Shown here: in pieces, positions 18,589-25,101 of the stretch
How positions within the stretch are numbered: the first letter of the stretch is position 1
Layout: the number at the start of each line of letters is the position of its first letter
Source: Actinokineospora fastidiosa
Lineage (GTDB): Bacteria; Actinomycetota; Actinomycetes; Mycobacteriales; Pseudonocardiaceae
Reading direction: 5' to 3'
DNA length: 64,000 nucleotides
Assembly: GCF_014648415.1 (NCBI RefSeq)
Contig: NZ_BMRB01000008.1
Span: 62,001-126,000 of the forward strand
The notes under the pieces: model-generated
The model's input: only the letters and a program-made list of their open reading frames with translations
Told to the model about the DNA's origin: nothing
Database searches by the model: none
Translations under genes and position numbers: made by a program

Positions 18589-19947
18589 ATGCAGCGGCGG
18601 ATCTTCGGGATTGAGACCGAATTCGGCGTGACCTGTACGTTCCACGGGCAGCGCAGGCTGTCGCCGGACGAGGTCGCGCGCTACCTGTTCCGGCGGGTGG
18701 TGTCGTGGGGGCGTTCCTCCAACGTGTTCCTGCGCAACGGCTCGCGACTCTACCTCGACGTCGGCTCCCACCCGGAGTACGCCACGGCCGAGTGCGACGA
18801 CCTCGTGCAGCTCGTCACCCACGACAAGGCGGGCGAGCGGATCCTGGAGGACCTGCTCGTCGACGCCGAGCGGCGGCTGGCCGACGAGGGCATCGGCGGC
18901 GACATCTACCTGTTCAAGAACAACACCGACTCGGCGGGCAACTCCTACGGCTGCCACGAGAACTTCCTGGTCACGCGGGCCGGGGAGTTCTCAAGGATCG
19001 CCGACGTGCTGCTGCCGTTCCTGGTCACCCGCCAGCTGATCTGCGGCGCGGGCAAGGTGCTGCAGACCCCGAGGGGGGCGGTGTACTGCCTGTCGCAGCG
19101 CGCCGAGCACATCTGGGAGGGCGTCTCCAGCGCCACCACCCGGTCCCGGCCGATCATCAACACCCGCGACGAGCCGCACGCCGACGCCGAGCGGTACCGG
19201 CGGCTGCACGTGATCGTCGGCGACTCCAACATGGCGGAGCCGACGACGCTGCTGAAGGTCGGCACGGCGAACCTGGTGCTGGAGATGATCGAGGAGGGCG
19301 TGCAGTTCCGCGACTTCAGCCTCGACAACCCGATCCGCGCCATCCGCGAGATCAGCCACGACCTGACGGGCCGCCGCCTGGTGCGCCTGGCGGGCGGGCG
19401 CGAGGCGTCGGCGCTGGACATCCAGCGCGAGTACTACGCCAAGGCCGTGGAGCACGTCGCCCGGCGCTCGCCCGACCCCCTGGCCGACCGCGTGGTCGAG
19501 CTGTGGGGCCGCGTGCTCGACGCGGTGGAGGCCCAGGACCTGACCCGGATCGATCGGGAGATCGACTGGGCCATCAAGCACCGGCTGGTGGAGCGGTACC
19601 GGGCGAAGCACGACCTGGACCTGTCGAGCCCCCGGATCGCCCAACTGGACCTCGCCTACCACGACATCCGCCGCGGCCGGGGCATCTTCGACCTGCTCCA
19701 ACGCAAGGACCTCGTCGCCAGGGTCACCGACGACGGCGAGATCGAGGCCGCCAAGGACACCCCGCCCCAGACCACCCGAGCCAAGCTCCGCGGCGACTTC
19801 ATCGCGGCCGCGCAGCAGGCAGGGCGCGACTTCACGGTCGACTGGGTCCACCTGAAGCTGAATGACCAGGCCCAGCGAACGGTCCTCTGCAAGGACCCGT
19901 TCCGAGCGGTGGACGAACGGGTGGAACGCCTGATCGCGTCGCTGTGA
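18589..19947 (+). CDS. pafA: Pup-protein ligase PafA
   Basis: PafA links the C-terminal glutamate of Pup to lysine side chains of target proteins, using ATP to form a phospho-Pup intermediate. The 452-residue protein has the carboxylate-amine ligase fold. FGIETEFGV carries the metal-binding glutamates, [16 protein letters not shown] and [20 protein letters not shown] form the nucleotide and Pup site, and [18 protein letters not shown] is shared with Dop. Length and motifs match the mycobacterial enzyme. The transcript appears leaderless. A terminator follows, so it is probably not co-transcribed with pafBC. Confidence 0.97.
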   Translation: MQRRIFGIETEFGVTCTFHGQRRLSPDEVARYLFRRVVSWGRSSNVFLRNGSRLYLDVGSHPEYATAECDDLVQLVTHDKAGERILEDLLVDAERRLADEGIGGDIYLFKNNTDSAGNSYGCHENFLVTRAGEFSRIADVLLPFLVTRQLICGAGKVLQTPRGAVYCLSQRAEHIWEGVSSATTRSRPIINTRDEPHADAERYRRLHVIVGDSNMAEPTTLLKVGTANLVLEMIEEGVQFRDFSLDNPIRAIREISHDLTGRRLVRLAGGREASALDIQREYYAKAVEHVARRSPDPLADRVVELWGRVLDAVEAQDLTRIDREIDWAIKHRLVERYRAKHDLDLSSPRIAQLDLAYHDIRRGRGIFDLLQRKDLVARVTDDGEIEAAKDTPPQTTRAKLRGDFIAAAQQAGRDFTVDWVHLKLNDQAQRTVLCKDPFRAVDERVERLIASL

Positions 19948-19960
19948 CGATGGTTCGCGG

Positions 19961-19990
19961 GAGGCCCTGGTGCTTGCGCACCGGGGCCTC
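19961..19990 (+). terminator. Terminator hairpin after pafA
   Basis: GAGGCCCTGGTGC and GCACCGGGGCCTC pair over 13 bases (one wobble) around a TTGC loop, 13 bases after the pafA stop, followed by a T-rich stretch. Confidence 0.8.
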
Positions 19991-20328
19991 TCTGTGTCTG
20001 GGGGAGGTGGCGGGTAGTCCTGGCCGGGGGCAGGTGGGGAGAGCAGTGCTGGCAGGCGGGGGTGCCGGACACGGCGCCGAGGACGTGGTGCGGACGCTTC
20101 CGGTTGGGTGAGGTGATGGGGGCGGGCCTGACAGGTGAGTAGATGGTCCGCGTCGGATCCGGCGCGCTGGGAGGCCGCCGAGAGCTGACGCTTCGGGACT
20201 CGTTGATCTCGTGGTGAGGGCCGGTGACCGCGTCCCGGCCCCACCCGCGCCCCTCGGCCACGCCCACCCGCTTCGACCGGGCAACCGCCCCGCCACCCTC
20301 TCGTGCCGTGCTCGTGTGGCGGCCTGAC
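19991..20328. other. Gene-free stretch between pafA and pafB, left part
   Basis: No convincing gene is seen. Frames are open on both strands because of the base composition, but they lack ribosome sites and run antisense into pafA or through the octamer repeat. Confidence 0.55.
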
Positions 20329-20454
20329 CTCTGCGGCTCTGCGGCTCTGCGGCTCTGCGGCACCTCGGCACCTCGGCACCTCGGCACCTCGGCACCTCGG
20401 CACCTCGGCACCTCGGCACCTCGGCACCTCGGCACCTCGGCACCTCGGCACCTC
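20329..20454. repeat. Octamer minisatellite, 4 + 12 perfect copies
   Basis: Four copies of CTCTGCGG (20329-20360) run directly into twelve perfect copies of GGCACCTC (20359-20454). Both units are 8 bases long. The period is not a multiple of three, so each frame would give an eight-residue protein repeat. The perfect copies point to recent slippage expansion. Confidence 0.95.
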
Positions 20455-20520
20455 TATCGTCATTCTTCTACTTCTCCCTATTCACTATCAAGATATCTGG
20501 AATATCCCGCACATGAAGGC
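20455..20520. other. AT-rich island next to the octamer repeat
   Basis: About 65 bases are far richer in A and T than anything around them (for example ATCAAGATATCTGGAATATC). On the minus strand it reads GGGAGAAG and then an ATG at 20463 leading into the repeat, which could be a chance start. It may be a promoter, an integration scar or a melted repeat border. Confidence 0.5.
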
Positions 20521-20599
20521 CGCGCGGTAAGGCGCGCGGGCGGCGGAAAGGGGTAAAAAGCACAGCCCGGAGGGGTGGGTGGGCACACTACCGCATCGT

Positions 20600-20615
20600 T
20601 CGCACGTATGTTCGG
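20600..20615. promoter_or_regulatory. LexA/SOS-box-like site upstream of pafB
   Basis: TCGCAC-GTAT-GTTCGG matches the actinobacterial SOS box TCGAAC-N4-GTTCGA at 10 of 12 specified bases. It lies about 46-61 bases upstream of the predicted pafB transcript start, outside the core promoter. Confidence 0.35.
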
Positions 20616-20648
20616 TGTGTTGGGTGTCGGGGCCGGTGGGGGGCGCGT

Positions 20649-20654
20649 TAGGGT
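20649..20654 (+). promoter_or_regulatory. -10 element of a leaderless pafBC transcript
   Basis: TAGGGT ends 6 bases before the pafB GTG, and no ribosome site is present. Confidence 0.6.
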
Positions 20655-20660
20655 GCGCGG

Positions 20661-21635
20661 GTGTCCGTTGCTCGCGCGGAGCGCTTGGTGAATCTGGTGC
20701 TGTGTCTGTTGTCGACGCGGCAGTACCTCAGTGCGGAGCGGATTCGGGGGATTGTGCCCGGGTACGCCGACGCGCCCTCTGATGAGGCGTTCTTCCGGAC
20801 CTTCGAGCGGGACAAGACCGAACTGCGGGAGTTGGGCATCCCGCTGGAGGTCGGCCGCAACTCGATGTTCGACACCGTCGACGGCTACCGCATCGCGCGG
20901 CGGGACTACGAGCTCGGGGAGATCGACCTGGAGCCGGACGAGGCCGCCGCCGTCGCGTTGGCCGTGCGGCTGTGGGACTCGCCGGAGTTGACCGGGGCCG
21001 CGCACGGCGCGCTGCTCAAGCTCAGGGCCGCCGGGGTCGACGTCCACCAGTCGCCGCACGCCATCGTGGAGCCCAAGGTCAGGACGACCGAGCCCGCGTT
21101 CGCCCCGCTGCTGGCCGCCGTCGAGGCGAGCCAGGCGGTGACCTTCGACTACCGCAGGCCCTCCGGCCCCGAGGCGCGGACCCGGACGCTGGAGCCCTGG
21201 GGCGTCGTCTCCTGGCGCGGACGCTGGTACGTCGTCGGCCAGGACCGCGACCGGGGCGCCCCGCGCTGCTTCCGGCTGTCGCGCATCGTCGGCGATGTGG
21301 GCAAGGTCGGGAAGCCGGGGCAGGTCCGCAGGCCCGACGGCGTCAACCTGATGGCGTTCGTCGCCTCGTTCGACAGCGAGCAGCGCCCCGGCCAGCCCGT
21401 GCGGCTGTGGGTGGCCGAGGGCCGCGCCGCCGGGGTGCGCAGGCGGGCCACCGTGGTGGGCGCCCAGGAGATCGACGGGGCGAAGGGGGACGTCGTGGAG
21501 CTCGACCTGGCCTACCCGGACTCGGCGGCCAAGTGGCTCGCCGGATACGGGCCCGACGTGGTCGTGTTGGCCCCGGACGTGCTGCGCAAGGCCGTCCGCG
21601 AGCGCCTGCTGGCCGTGGCGGAGGAGGCCCGATGA
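20661..21635 (+). CDS. pafB: WYL-domain transcriptional regulator PafB
   Basis: PafB forms a heterodimer with PafC and activates the LexA-independent DNA-damage response in mycobacteria by helping RNA polymerase read RecA-NDp promoters. The 324-residue protein has an N-terminal helix-turn-helix (RLVNLVLCLLSTRQYLSAER), the central WYL domain (ERTWYVVGQ-like, here GRWYVVGQDRDR) and a WCX extension. GTG 20661 follows a TAGGGT -10 box, so the mRNA is probably leaderless. Its stop overlaps the pafC start (ATGA), which implies translational coupling. Confidence 0.95.
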   Translation: MSVARAERLVNLVLCLLSTRQYLSAERIRGIVPGYADAPSDEAFFRTFERDKTELRELGIPLEVGRNSMFDTVDGYRIARRDYELGEIDLEPDEAAAVALAVRLWDSPELTGAAHGALLKLRAAGVDVHQSPHAIVEPKVRTTEPAFAPLLAAVEASQAVTFDYRRPSGPEARTRTLEPWGVVSWRGRWYVVGQDRDRGAPRCFRLSRIVGDVGKVGKPGQVRRPDGVNLMAFVASFDSEQRPGQPVRLWVAEGRAAGVRRRATVVGAQEIDGAKGDVVELDLAYPDSAAKWLAGYGPDVVVLAPDVLRKAVRERLLAVAEEAR

Positions 21636-22597
21636 CCGCCGCCCAGGACCGGCTGCCGCGCCTGCTCGCGCTCGTCCCCTACTTCATCGCCCGCCCCGGC
21701 ATCCGCATCGACGAGGCCGCCGCCGACTTCGGGGTCACCGTCAAGCAGCTGCGCAAGGACCTCGAACTCCTCTGGATGTGCGGCCTGCCCGGCTACGGCC
21801 CCGGCGACCTCATCGACATCTCCTTCGACGAGGACACCGTCACCGTCACCTTCGACGCCGGGATGCGCAGGCCGCTGCGGCTCACCGGCGCCGAGGCGAC
21901 CGCGCTGCTCGTGGCCCTGCGCGCCCTGGTCGACACCCCCGGCGTCGCCGACGCCGACGCGATCCGGCGCGCGCTGGCCAAGATCGAGGCCGCCGCGGGC
22001 CAGGCGGAGCCCGCCGGCGTCGCCGTCGGGCTCGGCGTCCGCGAGGGCGCGGCGACGGCCGAGGTGCGCGAGACCGTCCAGTCGGCGCTGCGCGACAAGC
22101 GGGCGCTGCGGATGTCGTACTACACCGCGGCGAAGGACGAGGTGACCCAGCGGGTCGTCGACCCGATGCGGGCGATGATCGTCGAGGGGCGCGGCTACCT
22201 GGAGGCGTGGTGCAGGCGGGCCGAGGCGGTGCGCCTGTTCCGGCTCGACCGCATCGATGACGTCACCGTGCTGGACGAGCCGTCGGTCCCGCCGCCGCAC
22301 GCCCGCCCGACCGACCTGACCGGCGGGTTCTTCCAGCCCGAGCCCAACCAGCGCACCGCGCGCCTGGTCCTGGAGCAGGACGCGCGCTGGGTGTCGGAGT
22401 ACTACCCGGTCGACGACGTCGAGGAGCTGCCCGGCAACCGGCAGCGCGTGGTCATGCGCTACGCCGACGAGTCCTGGATGACCCGCATGCTGCTCGGCCT
22501 CGGCGGCGACGTGCGCGTGGAGGAGCCCGAGGCCCTGGCCGCCGCGCTGCGCGCCCGCGCTGCCGACGCCGTGCGGCGCATCGATTCGCTGGGCTGA
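21632..22597 (+). CDS. pafC: WYL-domain transcriptional regulator PafC
   Basis: The partner of PafB; 321 residues with an N-terminal winged helix (AAADFGVTVKQLRKDLELLW), a WYL domain near the middle (EGRGYLEAWCRRAEAVRLFR) and a C-terminal WCX domain. The WYL domain is thought to sense a ligand, possibly nucleic acid, after DNA damage. The ATG overlaps the pafB stop by four bases. The ARC promoter in this window carries the motif this pair is known to read, so the complex may act on its own neighbourhood. Confidence 0.95.
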   Translation: MTAAQDRLPRLLALVPYFIARPGIRIDEAAADFGVTVKQLRKDLELLWMCGLPGYGPGDLIDISFDEDTVTVTFDAGMRRPLRLTGAEATALLVALRALVDTPGVADADAIRRALAKIEAAAGQAEPAGVAVGLGVREGAATAEVRETVQSALRDKRALRMSYYTAAKDEVTQRVVDPMRAMIVEGRGYLEAWCRRAEAVRLFRLDRIDDVTVLDEPSVPPPHARPTDLTGGFFQPEPNQRTARLVLEQDARWVSEYYPVDDVEELPGNRQRVVMRYADESWMTRMLLGLGGDVRVEEPEALAAALRARAADAVRRIDSLG

Positions 22598-22633
22598 CGC
22601 CCCTGGTTGGTTTCCCGGTCATCCGCTCACCGG

Positions 22634-22639
22634 TAGAGT
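22634..22639 (+). promoter_or_regulatory. -10 element before the small membrane gene and tatA
   Basis: TAGAGT ends 6 bases before GTG 22646, which has no ribosome site. Confidence 0.55.
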
Positions 22640-22645
22640 CGGGAT

Positions 22646-22891
22646 GTGCCGTTCCTGCTCAGCGCGTTGATCCTGGTCGCACTGGTGTGCCTCGCCGTGG
22701 CCCTGATCGCGGTGCTCCGCCGGGCGGGCCGGACGCGGGCCGCGCTGCGCGCGGCGGGTGCGGGTCTGGCCGACCGGTCGGGCCTGGTGCGGGCCAGGGG
22801 CGCGGCGCTGCGGGTGGCGATCGACGACCGGAGGTCGCCCGGCCAGCGCGTAGGATCGATCCAGCGAGGCGAGACAGGAGGTCGGCCGTGA
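22646..22891 (+). CDS. Small membrane protein coupled to tatA
   Basis: An 81-residue protein with one strong N-terminal transmembrane segment (FLLSALILVALVCLAVALIAVL), then Arg/Ala-rich amphipathic sequence (RRAGRTRAALRAAG) and a polar tail. This layout is TatA-like in outline, but the TatA family signature is missing. It has its own leaderless-type promoter, and its TGA overlaps the tatA GTG (GTGA), so the two are likely translated together. Function unknown. The chance that it is only a leader peptide for tatA cannot be excluded. Confidence 0.65.
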   Translation: MPFLLSALILVALVCLAVALIAVLRRAGRTRAALRAAGAGLADRSGLVRARGAALRVAIDDRRSPGQRVGSIQRGETGGRP

Positions 22892-23178
22892 ACTTTGGAC
22901 CGTGGGAGATCCTCATCATCGCGGTGGTGATCGTGCTGCTCTTCGGGGCGCGCAAGATGCCGCAGATGGCGAGGTCGCTCGGACAGTCCATGCGCATCCT
23001 GAAGGCCGAGACCAAGGGCATGCGCAAGGACGAGGACGACGACGCCCCGGCGAAGGCGGAGGCCCCCGCCCCGCAGCAGCTGGCGGCCGCGAAGCCGGAG
23101 AAGACCCCGGAGCAGCTGCAGAAGGAGATCGACGAGCTGCAGCGCAAGGTCGACCAGCAGCAGAAGAACGCCAGCTGA
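22888..23178 (+). CDS. tatA: Sec-independent translocase subunit TatA
   Basis: TatA polymers form the pore of the twin-arginine pathway, which exports folded proteins. The 96-residue protein has the short transmembrane helix GPWEILIIAVVIVLLFG, the hinge ARKMPQMARSLGQSMRIL and a charged tail. GTG 22888 has AGGAGGT 5 bases upstream and overlaps the stop of the preceding small gene. tatC follows after 13 bases. No tatB is in the window, as is usual for actinobacteria where it lies elsewhere. Confidence 0.94.
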   Translation: MNFGPWEILIIAVVIVLLFGARKMPQMARSLGQSMRILKAETKGMRKDEDDDAPAKAEAPAPQQLAAAKPEKTPEQLQKEIDELQRKVDQQQKNAS

Positions 23179-23191
23179 GCGGATACTGACG

Positions 23192-24136
23192 GTGGTGCGT
23201 GATCAGTCCCGCCGGTCAGCGCGCCGCGAGCAGAGGAAGCTGCGCAGCCGTCGGCACAACCCCGACGGCACGATGTCGCTGCGGGAGCACCTGTACGAGC
23301 TGCGGCACCGGCTTGGCCTGGCGGTCCTCTTCGTCCTGCTCGGCGGCGTCTTCGGCTTCGTGTGGTTCATGGTCCCGCTGGGGCCGGTGCCCTCGCTCAG
23401 CGACATCCTGCTGACGCCCTACTGCGCGCTGCCGACGGACGTGCGGTTCGAGCCGGTCCCCGGGCAGTGCCAGCTGTTCCAGACGAAGCCGTTCGAGGCT
23501 TTCATGGTGCAGTTCAAGGTGGGCATCGCCGTCGGACTGGTCGTGATGTCGCCCGCCTGGCTGTACCAGGTGTGGGCGTTCATCACCCCGGGCCTCTACG
23601 CCCGCGAGCGCAGGCTGGCGCTGACGTTCGTGCTGATCGGCTCGCTGCTGTTCGCCACGGGCGGCTGGCTGGCCTTCTTCGTCATCCCCGAGGGCCTCGA
23701 GGTCCTGGTCAGCTTCGGCGGCAACGCGTTCATCACGGCGCTGAACGCCCAGGACTACATCTCGTTCGTCCTGGTCATGCTGCTGATCTTCGGCGTCAGC
23801 TTCCTGCTGCCGCTGCTGATCACGATGCTCAACCGGGTCGGGGTGCTGCCGTACGCCAACCTCAGGAAGTGGCGGCGGTTCATCATCTTCGGCCTGTTCG
23901 TCTTCGCCGCGGTCGCGACCCCGGGCACGGACCCGGTGTCGATGATCGTGCTGGCGGCGGCGATGACCGTGCTGTTCGAGGTGGCGGTGCAGATCGCGCG
24001 CGTCCACGACCGCCGCAAGGCCAGGCGGGAGGCGCTGGAGGACGCGGAGAACGCGACCGACCTCGACACCGCGTCCGACCTCGACCTCGCGGTGAAGCCG
24101 GTGGAGCCCGCGCGGGACCTCGACGACGTCACTTGA
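23192..24136 (+). CDS. tatC: Sec-independent translocase subunit TatC
   Basis: TatC is the receptor for twin-arginine signal peptides. The 314-residue protein starts with a basic stretch, then MSLREHLYELRHRLG, the conserved first cytoplasmic segment with its Glu, and has six transmembrane helices, including the motif FEAFMVQFKVG. The C-terminus is a long acidic tail. Two adjacent GTG codons (23192, 23195) can serve as start. The order pafC-tatA-tatC-helY matches M. tuberculosis Rv2095c to Rv2092c, apart from the kinase gene inserted after tatC here. Confidence 0.94.
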   Translation: MVRDQSRRSARREQRKLRSRRHNPDGTMSLREHLYELRHRLGLAVLFVLLGGVFGFVWFMVPLGPVPSLSDILLTPYCALPTDVRFEPVPGQCQLFQTKPFEAFMVQFKVGIAVGLVVMSPAWLYQVWAFITPGLYARERRLALTFVLIGSLLFATGGWLAFFVIPEGLEVLVSFGGNAFITALNAQDYISFVLVMLLIFGVSFLLPLLITMLNRVGVLPYANLRKWRRFIIFGLFVFAAVATPGTDPVSMIVLAAAMTVLFEVAVQIARVHDRRKARREALEDAENATDLDTASDLDLAVKPVEPARDLDDVT

Positions 24137-24185
24137 GTCTTCCGCGCCGGTCTGGTGGAGTTACCGACCGGTAGAGGGAGGGCTC

Positions 24186-25067
24186 ATGCGCGTGGCGCTT
24201 GCGGTGCACCCGGCCTCCGGGCACGGCGCGGCGGGCCGGGTGGCCGACGCGGTCGCCGGGCGGCTGCGGGCGGTCGTCGACGACCTCACGGTGGTGTCGG
24301 CGGCGTCGGTCGAGGAATCGCGGGCGCTGATGCTGCGGGCCCGCGACGCCGGTCTCGACCTCGTCGTGGTGCTCGGCGGTGACGGGTCGGCGCACCAGGG
24401 CGTGCAGTTCTGCGCCGAGCACGACGTCGCGCTCGCCGTGGTCCCCGCGGGCACGGGCAACGACCTGGTCCGCGCGCTCGGCGGCCCGACCGAGTCGCTG
24501 AGGGCGGCGGACGCGCTGGTCGAGGCGCTGGGCCGGGGCGCGGCGCGCAAGCTGGACCTGGGGCGGGTCGACGGCGGCCCGTGGTTCGCGACGGTGCTGT
24601 GCGCGGGGTTCGACTCCGCGGTCAACGAGCGGGTCAACCGGATGCGCTGGCCGCACGGCCGCCGCCGCTACGACCTGGCGATCCTGGCCGAGCTGGCCGC
24701 GCTGCGCCCCAAGCGGCTCGTCGTGGACACCGACGACGGCCGGATGGAGCTCGACGCGGTCCTGGTCGCGCTGGGCAACACGCCGTACTACGGCGGCGGC
24801 ATCCCGGTCTGCCCGGACGCCGACCCGGCGGACGGGCTGCTGGACGTGACCGTGGTCGGCCGGGCGTCCCGGCTGGACCTGCTGCGCATCCTGCCCGGCC
24901 TGCGCACCGGCAGGCACGTCGATCACCCCGCTGTGCGGACGCTGCGCGCGCGGCGGGTGTCGCTGGGCGGGGACAACGACTGGATCGCCTACGCCGACGG
25001 CGAGCGGATCAGGCCGCTCCCGGCGACCGTCGAGTGCGTGCCCGGCGCGTTGACCGTCATTGGTTGA
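24186..25067 (+). CDS. Diacylglycerol kinase family protein
   Basis: A soluble 293-residue lipid kinase of the DAGK/DgkB type. GGDGSAHQGVQF is the glycine-rich nucleotide loop, PAGTGNDLVRALG is the family hallmark, and VALGNTPYYGGG lies in the second domain. It would make phosphatidic acid from diacylglycerol or phosphorylate a related lipid. The ATG is preceded by GGGAGGG. The gene sits between tatC and helY. The window codes for a second kinase of this family, fused to PAP2, 6 kb upstream. Confidence 0.88.
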   Translation: MRVALAVHPASGHGAAGRVADAVAGRLRAVVDDLTVVSAASVEESRALMLRARDAGLDLVVVLGGDGSAHQGVQFCAEHDVALAVVPAGTGNDLVRALGGPTESLRAADALVEALGRGAARKLDLGRVDGGPWFATVLCAGFDSAVNERVNRMRWPHGRRRYDLAILAELAALRPKRLVVDTDDGRMELDAVLVALGNTPYYGGGIPVCPDADPADGLLDVTVVGRASRLDLLRILPGLRTGRHVDHPAVRTLRARRVSLGGDNDWIAYADGERIRPLPATVECVPGALTVIG

Positions 25068-25101
25068 GGCAGGTGTCGTCCAGGTGTGAAAGCCTGGTGG
25101 T

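Noticed and set aside
20329-20454. CRISPR array
   Set aside because: Copies are adjacent with no spacers and only 8 bases long; no cas gene is present.
18991-20463. A 490-codon minus-strand frame starting in the octamer repeat
   Set aside because: It runs antisense through the second half of pafA; the opening arises from base composition and the period-8 repeat.
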